Shown piece after piece: positions 7,930-15,233 of a stretch of 64,000 nt of DNA. A program made the translations under genes and the position numbers. The notes under the pieces were generated by a model. That model was given only the letters and a program-made list of their open reading frames with translations. It searched no databases and had not been told where the DNA came from. This DNA is from Clostridium sp. (GTDB lineage: Bacteria > Bacillota > Clostridia > Lachnospirales > Lachnospiraceae), in NCBI GenBank assembly GCA_023664385.1, contig JAMPFU010000006.1, positions 1 to 64,000 of the forward strand, given 5' to 3'. Each line of letters begins with the position of its first letter. Position 1 is the stretch's first letter.

Positions 7930-7958
7930 ATCGTATCACTATTCTCTCCATAATTCAA
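7930..7958 (-). promoter_or_regulatory. Possible promoter of second AbiL-like module
   Basis: TTGAAT (7953-7958), a 17-nt spacer and TACGAT (7930-7935) on the minus strand, 29 nt before the ATPase start. Confidence 0.5.
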
Positions 7959-8065
7959 GTTTTATATTTGATTCAAAAAATTTTTTTTACTATTTCCTGT
8001 TAAAAATTATAAATTTTATATTATATCCCACTCAAGCTTTTATTACGAATTCTAATTCTGCCATA

Positions 8066-8527
8066 AGCTATCTCGAAGCAATTATTGGCACAGTGGCATT
8101 ATATTCTGATTGGAATATGGAGGTCTTGGAGGATGCCGTCCAAATCATGCTTGATCCTGACAGTTATTTAGAGGATGATACGGAAGAGATCAATTATGTT
8201 GAGCTTATACAAGAATGGTCTTTAAGAAGATATGGGGTTGTTCCTTGGTATCATTATGAAAAGGCTTCACAGGCAGTATAGTACATTCCTTTTGACGGAC
8301 TCTCATCCTCTTATAATGGCAGTCCCGAATTAAAGCATACCTGCCTGCTAAAAATACTTGCACGAAGGGGATATTTTTCAATACCCGTTTACGATTTTGT
8401 GCAAAAATATGATAACAACGGCAATCCTGTCTGGCAATGTACCTGTCACATAAAAGAAATAACAAAACACTGCTTGGCAAACTCATCTTCTAAGAAAAAT
8501 GCCAAAAAACAGGCTGCCTATCAATGA
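8066..8527 (+). pseudogene. RNase III-like protein remnant (catalytic N-terminus lost)
   Basis: A single frame, interrupted by TAG at 8279-8281, reads the end of an RNase III domain (SYLEAIIGTVA followed by DWNMEVLED). After the stop it reads a double-stranded-RNA-binding-like domain with GNPVWQC and a final SSKKNAKKQAAY. The N-terminal catalytic motif is absent. The region 7959-8065 shows no gene. I treat the whole as a pseudogene of an RNase III-like protein inside the defence island. A 62-residue product could still be made from GTG at 8093, but no ribosome site supports it. Confidence 0.6.
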
Positions 8528-8539
8528 GACTGCCTGTTT
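8507..8539. terminator. Bidirectional hairpin terminator
   Basis: AAACAGGC (8507-8514) pairs with GCCTGTTT (8532-8539). It overlaps the stop of the RNase III-like remnant and lies downstream of SpoIIID-like mini-gene 2. Confidence 0.5.
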
Positions 8540-8583
8540 CCTCTATAAATATCTTTCCTATTTCACTACCCACACAAACCGTT

Positions 8584-8715
8584 CTAACTTATTACATCCG
8601 CATGTACCGTTGATTTGCTTACCCCAAATTTTTTGGCAGCCTGTCTTACCGTTGCGCCGTTTTCCACAATATACTGAGCCACGCTGATTGCCCGCTCCTC
8701 AATATAATCTCTCAA
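8584..8715 (-). CDS. Truncated SpoIIID-like HTH protein (43 aa), copy 2
   Basis: The product starts LRDYIEERAI and contains the helix-turn-helix ATVRQAAKKFGVSKSTV, a closer match to SpoIIID than copy 1. The TTG start at 8713-8715 is preceded by GAGG at about 8 nt. It stops after the same residue as copy 1, and 55 of 59 bases around the stop (8552-8610) match 5736-5794. The two copies bracket the second AbiL-like module in direct orientation. Function is unknown. A dominant or competing DNA-binding peptide is possible but speculative. Confidence 0.6.
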   Translation of the reverse strand: MRDYIEERAISVAQYIVENGATVRQAAKKFGVSKSTVHADVIS

Positions 8716-8807
8716 TACTACAACCTCAAATGACTGTTTGTACATTTTATGAGAGAACCAAGATGGGTAGTACATCGTTTTTTAATTATTTTTTGAACAT
8801 CTATTAT

Positions 8808-8836
8808 CCCCTCTATATCATCCAAATCGGAACAAT
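8808..8836 (-). pseudogene. AAA_14 ATPase remnant, last codons
   Basis: These 29 bases are identical to 4195-4223 and encode the final IVPIWMI plus stop of the AAA_14/DUF4143 protein. The preceding codons continue at 10076, on the other side of the fic gene. Confidence 0.6.
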
Positions 8837-8865
8837 GCGTCCCCAACAATGAATTTGATATTATT

Positions 8866-9915
8866 CTACACATCCGCCCTTGTATAGAATGTCGCCTTTC
8901 CTTTACCATGTCTGTCAACAATCCCGTCCTTCATCAACTGCGTCAACGAATTTTCTACCGAAGCCTTAGACAAGGACGGCACAAGTTCCATAATCTCACT
9001 TTTCGTAAATTTACCGATTTTTTCACAAACCGCTTTTCTGACCATTTCTATTGCAGGCAACTTATCCTCCACAAGACTTACTCGGGTTTCAAAGTCCCTA
9101 TAAGCTGCCAGCACGATTCCAAGTATATATTTTATAAAAGGTGTCGGATCATTTTCATTCTCGTGCCAGCCGATTCCACACTGTTCCAATACATCATAAT
9201 AATTTTCTTTGGTCCTTTCTATTTTGCTCTCCAGACTGATATATCTCCCCACAACATACCCGCACCGATATAAAAGGAGTGTGGTGAGCAGGCGCGACAT
9301 CCGTCCATTCCCGTCATTGAATGGGTGGATGCATAGAAAATCATTGATAAAGATCGGAATCAATACCAGCGGATCCACGATGTAGGCATCAATTGCCTGA
9401 TTGAAACTATCACAGATGGAATCGACTGCCCCAGGTGTTTCATAAGGTGCCAAAGGAGTAAATCGCACGGTCTGCGAGCCACCCGGGTGGTTTTCGGCTA
9501 TCACATTCTGTGTATTCTTAAACCTTCCCCCTATATTCTTCTGCGAATATTGATATAGGTCCCGATGGAGCTGTAGAATATAAGAGGAACGAATCGGGAT
9601 ATATTCATAGCTCTCATGAATTGTATTTAAAACATCCCGATACCCCATAATTTCTTCCTCATCCCTATTCTTTGGCGTGGTTTTTTCCATAATGAGCTGT
9701 TGAAGTCTAGTGCTTGTTGTAACAATGCCTTCAATTTTATTGGAAGCCTCAGTACTTTGTATTTTGGCTATCTCGACCAGTTTTTCCAGTGCGGCAGGTT
9801 TCTGCTTAAGATATAACTCCTGTTTTCCTTTAAACTCATGTATCTGTGCTACCAATCCAAGAACTTCCGAATCCCATCTATAATCTTTTAAATTGGCATA
9901 ATTAAAAATGCGCAT
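8866..9915 (-). CDS. Fic/DOC family AMP-transferase with wHTH
   Basis: A 349-residue Fic protein. The catalytic motif HPFNDGNGRMSR lies near residues 200-211. An inhibitory (S/T)xxxE(G/N) motif is present as SNKIEG near residue 60, making it a class II (N-terminally inhibited) Fic enzyme. The last 70 residues (FTKSEIMELVPSLSKASVE onward) look like a winged helix, suggesting autoregulation. Fic proteins transfer AMP to target proteins. The ribosome site AAAGGGGG precedes the ATG. Five copies of a GCCTAA motif lie just upstream. The gene is inserted between two pieces of an AAA_14 gene. Confidence 0.9.
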   Translation of the reverse strand: MRIFNYANLKDYRWDSEVLGLVAQIHEFKGKQELYLKQKPAALEKLVEIAKIQSTEASNKIEGIVTTSTRLQQLIMEKTTPKNRDEEEIMGYRDVLNTIHESYEYIPIRSSYILQLHRDLYQYSQKNIGGRFKNTQNVIAENHPGGSQTVRFTPLAPYETPGAVDSICDSFNQAIDAYIVDPLVLIPIFINDFLCIHPFNDGNGRMSRLLTTLLLYRCGYVVGRYISLESKIERTKENYYDVLEQCGIGWHENENDPTPFIKYILGIVLAAYRDFETRVSLVEDKLPAIEMVRKAVCEKIGKFTKSEIMELVPSLSKASVENSLTQLMKDGIVDRHGKGKATFYTRADV

Positions 9916-9917
9916 TC

Positions 9918-10031
9918 GCCTAACCCCCTTTTCTTTCGCCTAATTATGCCATATTTTTAGGCAATAATCAATATTTTGCCCTGAATTTGCCTAATATATT
10001 CTCAAATTATGCGAAAATTTAAGTGTTAGGC
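9918..10031. promoter_or_regulatory. GCCTAA motif cluster upstream of fic
   Basis: GCCTAA occurs at 9918, 9938 and 9989. Its complement TTAGGC occurs at 9957 and 10026. The pairs 9938/9957 and 9989/10026 are inverted. The cluster covers the fic promoter region and is a likely operator, possibly for the Fic winged helix. Confidence 0.5.
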
Positions 10032-10075
10032 GATTTCATTAGCTCAAAAATATACATTTTTTTGTTTTATATAAT

Positions 10076-10215
10076 CTATCAATCGCACTAAGGTCCGGTT
10101 TCATACAAAGCACCACACTCTTTGAACGTGGTGTTGATGATTTATCTAACAAGTGCATTTCGGCTATTTTATATTAATGTTATATTTTAGCCGAAATAGG
10201 TTATTTCTATTCAAA
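10076..10215 (-). pseudogene. AAA_14 ATPase remnant with its upstream region
   Basis: Bases 10076-10152 match 4234-4310 at 74 of 77 positions and encode the LLDKSSTPRSK to LSAIDR part of the DUF4143 C-terminus. Bases 10157-10215 then match the upstream operator region of the 4200-4613 gene, with TTTCGGCTA and TAGCCGAAA arms and the GGTTATTTCTATTCA stretch. All of the N-terminal coding part is gone. The stretch 10216-10340 shows nothing that I recognise. Confidence 0.65.
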
Positions 10216-10340
10216 AAGAACAAAGTGACTTCGACGCTCTTTGTGCTTCCACAACTTTAATGGCACTTCGAACGAGTCACAGCAGGATTTTTAATTCTTT
10301 TGTTTTTACCCCTCTCTTTTTAGTACTTTAAACGCAAAAG

Positions 10341-10365
10341 GAGCATTTACCATTGGCAAATGCTC
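10341..10365 (-). terminator. Terminator of the 10390-11231 gene
   Basis: GAGCATTT (10341-10348) pairs with AAATGCTC (10358-10365). On the minus strand it is followed by CTTTT. Confidence 0.6.
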
Positions 10366-10389
10366 TATTGTTCTACTGTTTCTGTTATT

Positions 10390-11231
10390 TTACTTGGTTG
10401 CTCCACAGGTCGTACACTTATATCCGTCCAATACCTGCTCATCATATGCTTTCTTGTCTACAATCCATTTTTTCTCATAGACTGCTTCGTGGTGGGTGGT
10501 TCCGACTTGGACCTGTCCTGTACTATAGCTAGAACCTGCTGTTGTAATTATTCCTGGCACATATCGTATATCATCCTCTGATAATGGAGGTCCACATACT
10601 GTACAATGTGTATCTGGATCTGACCCTAAAGCTGTGATATCTATTCTACAATAATTGCAAAAATAATGATAGTCATAAATCGGTTCATCATACGCTTCTT
10701 TCACACACTTATTTTCATAATGGCCTTCCTCATCATGGTGGACGGTCCGGTACTGTGCCTGCCATGTATGCTGGTGTGTATTACCTCCATTACCGCCTCC
10801 CTGATTTCCGCCTGTTGGCTGTTCTGTTGTATTCGGTGCTTGTGTTGTGGATTGTGCCGTTGTCTGTGGCGGGTTGTTGTTGGTTGTTCCTCCCGTTGGT
10901 TTGTTGCCATTGGCTGTACTGCCCGACTCCGTGGTCGACTTTCCTGCTTCCTCAGTGGATGTCTGGGGTTCCGACTGGCTGTCTTCTTCCTCCTTCTCTG
11001 TAGTTATCTGTGTTTCCGTATGGTTGTTCCCCTCCAGATTGGCATCAGCCTCCTGCTCCTCAGATGCGACATTTGACAAATCCTCTTTGCCAAGCATTGC
11101 GGTTTCCGTATTTTCTGCTTCTACCCCCCCCGAACTTTTTTTCTGGTTACCATAATCAGAACGGTAGCAGATACAGCAATTACAAGCATTACCACAGCCA
11201 CGATAATTACTGTTTTTTTCTTCCTTGTCAT
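10390..11231 (-). pseudogene. Membrane-anchored Thr/Gln-rich protein, out of frame at G8 tract
   Basis: The natural start is the ATG at 11231, behind GGTGAGG. It reads a basic start and a strong hydrophobic segment (VVMLVIAVSATVLIMV) to a TAG at 11121-11123. The main 240-codon frame begins just before this point in another phase. The two join if the run of eight G (11124-11131) gains one base. The joined product of about 280 residues would have one N-terminal membrane anchor, a Thr/Glu/Asn/Gln-rich linker and a C-terminal region with CNYC, CTVC and CTTC pairs, probably metal-binding. Phase variation or a sequence error are the two readings. Confidence 0.65.
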
Positions 11232-11480
11232 TCAGCCTCACCTACCCTTCCCATAAATGAGCAAAAACCGTGAAATCTTCCCACTCTCTCAGCTATTAAA
11301 AAATGTCATACAAGAAAAACACTTTTTTCTTTATTTCCTGTACATCACGTAACGCGGTTCTTCTTATGACATCTAATCTTGCCGTCTTTTTTACGAAAAA
11401 ATCAATTTGCAAACAAATTATCTTCCATGACTATATCTCCCTGTTTAAAGGGTATCTTGTGGATTTCAAATTGTCAACCA

Positions 11481-11558
11481 TTATCTTTTCAATATTTGCT
11501 TCAACTTCAAAACATCCTCCCGCAACGTATTACAATCAATTTCTAAATCATAAAGCTT
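11481..11558 (-). pseudogene. HepT C-terminal remnant
   Basis: Translated on the minus strand this gives KLYDLEIDCNTLREDVLKLK followed by QILKR and a stop, closely matching the end of the intact HepT at 5005-5343 (VDLEIVWNTLREDIPELKQ). No start or HEPN active-site motif remains. The surrounding 11242-11480 and 11559-11669 hold no other recognisable gene. Confidence 0.6.
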
Positions 11559-11669
11559 AAGGAAAATTTTAGAGAATAGATAATCATTACAACTTTAAAA
11601 TAACACTAAACTTTTCTCTTTTAAAACGAACTTTTCTATTTACATTTTCTATTTTTTCTATTTTTTTAT

Positions 11670-11698
11670 TTGACACTCTTTGGCATTTGTGCTATAGT
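11670..11698 (+). promoter_or_regulatory. Promoter of cold-shock gene
   Basis: TTGACA (11670-11675), a 17-nt spacer and TATAGT (11693-11698). The start at about 11705 gives a 5' leader of about 118 nt, typical of cspA-type mRNAs whose leader acts as a temperature sensor. Confidence 0.8.
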
Positions 11699-11822
11699 AG
11701 ATTAGCAATGAATAGTTTTTGTCCTCACATTATGCATGGTGTGCTCTTTGTTTGTGCGATTGGGTGGCATGCAAATATGTGAGTTATTTTTTGTCAAAAA
11801 AAATTATTTAGGAGGTACCATG

Positions 11823-12035
11823 ATGAACAACGGTACAGTAAAGTGGTTCAACTCTGAAAAGGGTTATGGGTTTATCACAAATGACGAGACAGGAGAGGAT
11901 GTATTTGTACATTTCTCAGCCATTCAGATTGACGGCTTTAAGACCTTAAATGAGGGTCAGAAGGTTACATTTGATACCGAAGCTGATCCAAAGGATGCCA
12001 GCAAGTCACGTGCGGTAAACGTAAATGTTCAGTAG
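11823..12035 (+). CDS. csp: Cold-shock domain protein (CspA family)
   Basis: A 70-residue OB-fold RNA chaperone. The RNP1 motif is visible as KGYGFI near residues 13-18 and RNP2 as VFVHF near residues 27-31. The protein begins [16 protein letters not shown]. There are two adjacent ATG codons at 11820 and 11823. The second is placed 7 nt from AGGAGG and is preferred. It probably melts mRNA structure during cold shock and growth transitions. The gene is monocistronic, with its own promoter, a long leader and a strong terminator. Confidence 0.95.
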   Translation: MNNGTVKWFNSEKGYGFITNDETGEDVFVHFSAIQIDGFKTLNEGQKVTFDTEADPKDASKSRAVNVNVQ

Positions 12036-12038
12036 TAC

Positions 12039-12063
12039 AAAAAAGGGGCGCAAGCCCTTTTTT
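12039..12063 (+). terminator. Intrinsic terminator of csp gene
   Basis: AAAAAAGGG (12039-12047) pairs with CCCTTTTTT (12055-12063). The A/T symmetry lets it work for the convergent gene at 12074 too. Confidence 0.85.
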
Positions 12064-12073
12064 AGTTTCGGAA

Positions 12074-13462
12074 TTACTCCTCTCCCGAAAGCTGCTCCAC
12101 CTGAAAATTTCTGTATATGTATTTAACGTCCTTTAAGTCCTCCTGAACTGTATAGATATTGCCGAGCATACTTATCCTTGTGCCCACATGTACAACTCCT
12201 GTTATTCTTACATCTGCCTCTTTTTTTGCCTTATCTATCTCCTCATTGATAACAGCAAATCGTTCCTCAAGCTTTTTTTGACGTGCAGCCTCCAAAACCT
12301 TTGCACGAACTATTTTTGTGCGGACAGCCTCCGTTTCCTTCGTGCGCTTGCCGCCTGGAATCCGCTCGTACATTTTCAGACTTCTGTCCAGAAGCTCAAT
12401 ATTTCCATTAATTTTTTCAAGTGACTCAGTGATAATTGCAACCTCCCGCATATGGTCAGGCGTAACACCTGCAATCAGCATTGTACTTACCCCTAACGGA
12501 TTGCCTACGTGCTTTGCCAATATACCCTGCATGCCTGATATGTTGCCGCCCACAATCATGCCTTTTTTCGAGTTGACATACACCTTATTCCTCGCAGCAA
12601 TATCACAGTCAAGGATCGAATCTGCATATACGTCCCCGCCTGCATTTATAGTACACCGCTCCATAAAACTGCAAATTACGTCACCACCTGCAACGATGGT
12701 GCACTTATTCCTTCCCTGAATCCCTTTTCTTATGGTAATTTTTCCGCCCGAAATGAGACGACAGCCGCCTACATGCCCATGTATATAAATATTGCCGTCG
12801 GCATTTATTGTAAGACCACTTCTCACATCACCCCTTACCTCAACGTCACCGTTAAAGCTTAGGTTGCCCATCTCAATATCCAAATCGCCTTTGACAACGT
12901 ATACATTTTCAACGATAATGCGCTCGCCATCCCTGTATATTCTGCCATTGGTTGACGCCCTGTACTCCCTGCCGTCCTCACTTATGGTAAAGCCCTTTCC
13001 CCTTATACGTCTAAGGTCACGACCCTTTACCGGTGGCAGCATCTCTGCAAACACAGTATATCCGTACTCCCCTGGCGTAGGCGGGTGATACACTGCAATC
13101 AGCTCATCCTGCTTAACCATTGCGAGCTTCAGCGAATTGTAATAATCCACAGAGCCGTCAGCATTTACAACGGGCTTGTCCTTAATATCCTCCATTGCAA
13201 CAGGAAAGCTGTACACGCCGTCCTTCCCGTTTACAGGCAGCTTTCCCCTTGCAACAACAACTTCCTTTCCGTATTCCACATATTCAGAAAGCGCCGCAAT
13301 TGCACCTTTATCTATGCCTGTTGTAATTCCGTTTTCGTGGAGATACTCCTCAATAAATTCAGGGGAAAAGTGCGGCGTCTCCTCTCCTTCCGGAACCTTA
13401 ATGCAAAGAGCTACCCTCATGCGGTCGTCATCAATTTTAAGATATACCCAATCTCTTTCCAT
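12074..13462 (-). CDS. FapA/DUF342 family protein
   Basis: A 462-residue FapA-type protein. A domain of about 150 residues is followed by a right-handed beta-helix-like section (repeating GDVEVRGDV, INADGNIYIHG, TIVAGGDVICS, INAGGDVYADS) and a C-terminal coiled coil of about 90 residues. The family occurs widely in Firmicutes and some members relate to flagellar or cell-envelope assembly. The biochemical role is not settled. It is the last of three co-directional genes (CARF nuclease, subtilase, FapA), 18 bp after the subtilase. The ribosome site AGGAAGGGGG precedes the ATG. Confidence 0.85.
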   Translation of the reverse strand: MERDWVYLKIDDDRMRVALCIKVPEGEETPHFSPEFIEEYLHENGITTGIDKGAIAALSEYVEYGKEVVVARGKLPVNGKDGVYSFPVAMEDIKDKPVVNADGSVDYYNSLKLAMVKQDELIAVYHPPTPGEYGYTVFAEMLPPVKGRDLRRIRGKGFTISEDGREYRASTNGRIYRDGERIIVENVYVVKGDLDIEMGNLSFNGDVEVRGDVRSGLTINADGNIYIHGHVGGCRLISGGKITIRKGIQGRNKCTIVAGGDVICSFMERCTINAGGDVYADSILDCDIAARNKVYVNSKKGMIVGGNISGMQGILAKHVGNPLGVSTMLIAGVTPDHMREVAIITESLEKINGNIELLDRSLKMYERIPGGKRTKETEAVRTKIVRAKVLEAARQKKLEERFAVINEEIDKAKKEADVRITGVVHVGTRISMLGNIYTVQEDLKDVKYIYRNFQVEQLSGEE

Positions 13463-13480
13463 AGCTTTTCCCCCTTCCTC

Positions 13481-15184
13481 TTATCTTCTTAATGCGTTGA
13501 AGGATTCATACAAATCTATCGCTCCATACCCCCACTGACGGTTTGGATAAGCCAGTCCCGTAGTCCTCCTTGCCCCTGTCATAAGAATCCGTTTTATGGT
13601 TTCATTTGTCACGTTTATATAATTGCCTTCCACGATTGCCCACTGCAATATCAGTGCAATGCCTCCTGCCGTAACTGCGGAAGCAATGCTTGTTCCACTC
13701 CGTCGTATATACAGTACGTTGCCCGAAGGTCCATCCGTCCTCCTTGCAAACACGCCCTGAACATCAACTGCCGGAGCCGCAACATCAGGTTTAATGCCGT
13801 CCGTCCTCGTAAATCCCCTGCTGGAATTTACATAAATGGCGTTGTTTCTGTAATCATAGCCTGCAACCGTAATAATGCCCCTGGCATTTCCGGGCGAGCA
13901 TATGGTAACATCAGGCGACGGCGAAACAAATCTTGTATCCGAGTTGTTAAAGCGATGTATGGGAAGCCATGCATCAAAACCCGTTTGGGCAGTGTTTCCA
14001 TCTCCCTGAACCCTTATAATCCAAACGCCCTCTGTGGGATTTTCAAATCTGAACAATGCCAGCGGATCTCCTGTGGTTCCCTCCACAATCGTCGTTTCCA
14101 CATACACGGTTGTACCCTCATAAAGAAAGGTCCTGTTATAGGTCATTGACTTAAATGCCGATATGCCGTCAAATACTTCTCCCGTCGGCGAGATAACGCT
14201 CACGTCCAAAACGCCGGGCGCCTTGCCCCAAAGCTCCAATGTAAAGCCTTTATCATTGCTGCCAACCGAAATTTCCACATCTGCACTATCGCCTGAGATT
14301 TCCGATGCATGGAAATGTGTTCCAAAGCCCGTTTCATTTCCTGCTGAAACACACACGCCTATTCCCCTAAGCTGCGTAATGGAATTAATATATGTCTCAA
14401 GATATGTGTTTCCCGTATGTCCGCCCTGATTTGTGCCGATACCGAGACATATTACAAGGGGTTTGCCAAGAACGGCTGCCTGCTCCACAAGGTATTTTAT
14501 GGCAAGCATAACATCGTCCTCACTGTAGCAGTTTACTTCATCAGGTATGAGAAAAAACTGCCTTAAAAAGCTTTTCGCCTGCTTCAGCTTTACCATAATT
14601 ATGTCTGATTTGGGCGAAACTCCCTCGTTTCCTGCTGCAACCGATGCAATAAACGTTCCATGTCCGTCCTCGTCAAGAGACGGAACAATGCTGTACGGAT
14701 TGTCAGATTCCAGCGCCTCATTTATTTTTTCTTCCGTAAAAACCGCACCATATCCATAAACTGCGGCTTCCAGTCCGTATACCGCCTGGTTTTGGTCCCA
14801 TATAGACGATATTCTTGTTGTACCGTCAGGATTTCTAAATGCGTCAGAGACAAAATCTATTCCCGTATCAATAAATCCAATCAAAACTCCCTCGCCTGCA
14901 TATCCAAGTCCGGGAAGATTTCTTATTCTGTCTGCCCCAATCACCTGAAGTACGTCACTGTCCATCAGACCGAAGCACTTGGGAATGGAAGCATATCCAT
15001 ATTTTAAAAACTCATTTATATTAATAGAGTCCGGCTTTGTGTAAGCCACAAGAAACCGGCTATTAATTCTTGAAACACAGGCAGGATCAAATATAGCATC
15101 AACTCTGTTCATGTCGTTATCATATTTGACAAGAAAGCAGAAATATTCATCTGAATATATATAGTCAGAGCAAAAATTATCCAT
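13481..15184 (-). CDS. Subtilisin-like S8 serine peptidase
   Basis: A 567-residue S8 family peptidase with a complete triad: Asp in IDTGID (about residue 106), His in DGHGTFIASVAAG (about 175) and Ser in SGTSIASAV (about 509). The start at 15184 follows AAAAAGG. The upstream ATG at 15223 has no ribosome site. There is no signal peptide. The N-terminal 90 residues may be a propeptide, and the long insert before the Ser motif resembles the CspB-like clostridial subtilases that process germination or spore proteins. It lies 49 bp downstream of the CARF nuclease in an apparent operon. Confidence 0.9.
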   Translation of the reverse strand: MDNFCSDYIYSDEYFCFLVKYDNDMNRVDAIFDPACVSRINSRFLVAYTKPDSININEFLKYGYASIPKCFGLMDSDVLQVIGADRIRNLPGLGYAGEGVLIGFIDTGIDFVSDAFRNPDGTTRISSIWDQNQAVYGLEAAVYGYGAVFTEEKINEALESDNPYSIVPSLDEDGHGTFIASVAAGNEGVSPKSDIIMVKLKQAKSFLRQFFLIPDEVNCYSEDDVMLAIKYLVEQAAVLGKPLVICLGIGTNQGGHTGNTYLETYINSITQLRGIGVCVSAGNETGFGTHFHASEISGDSADVEISVGSNDKGFTLELWGKAPGVLDVSVISPTGEVFDGISAFKSMTYNRTFLYEGTTVYVETTIVEGTTGDPLALFRFENPTEGVWIIRVQGDGNTAQTGFDAWLPIHRFNNSDTRFVSPSPDVTICSPGNARGIITVAGYDYRNNAIYVNSSRGFTRTDGIKPDVAAPAVDVQGVFARRTDGPSGNVLYIRRSGTSIASAVTAGGIALILQWAIVEGNYINVTNETIKRILMTGARRTTGLAYPNRQWGYGAIDLYESFNALRR

Positions 15185-15233
15185 AAAAAAACCTTTTTTA
15201 TAGATATAATATGCAGATTCCATGTCATGTGTT

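Noticed and set aside
10666..11273. Several plus-strand hydrophobic frames opposite the Thr/Gln-rich protein
   Set aside because: They mirror the low-complexity linker of the minus-strand gene, lack ribosome sites and overlap each other.
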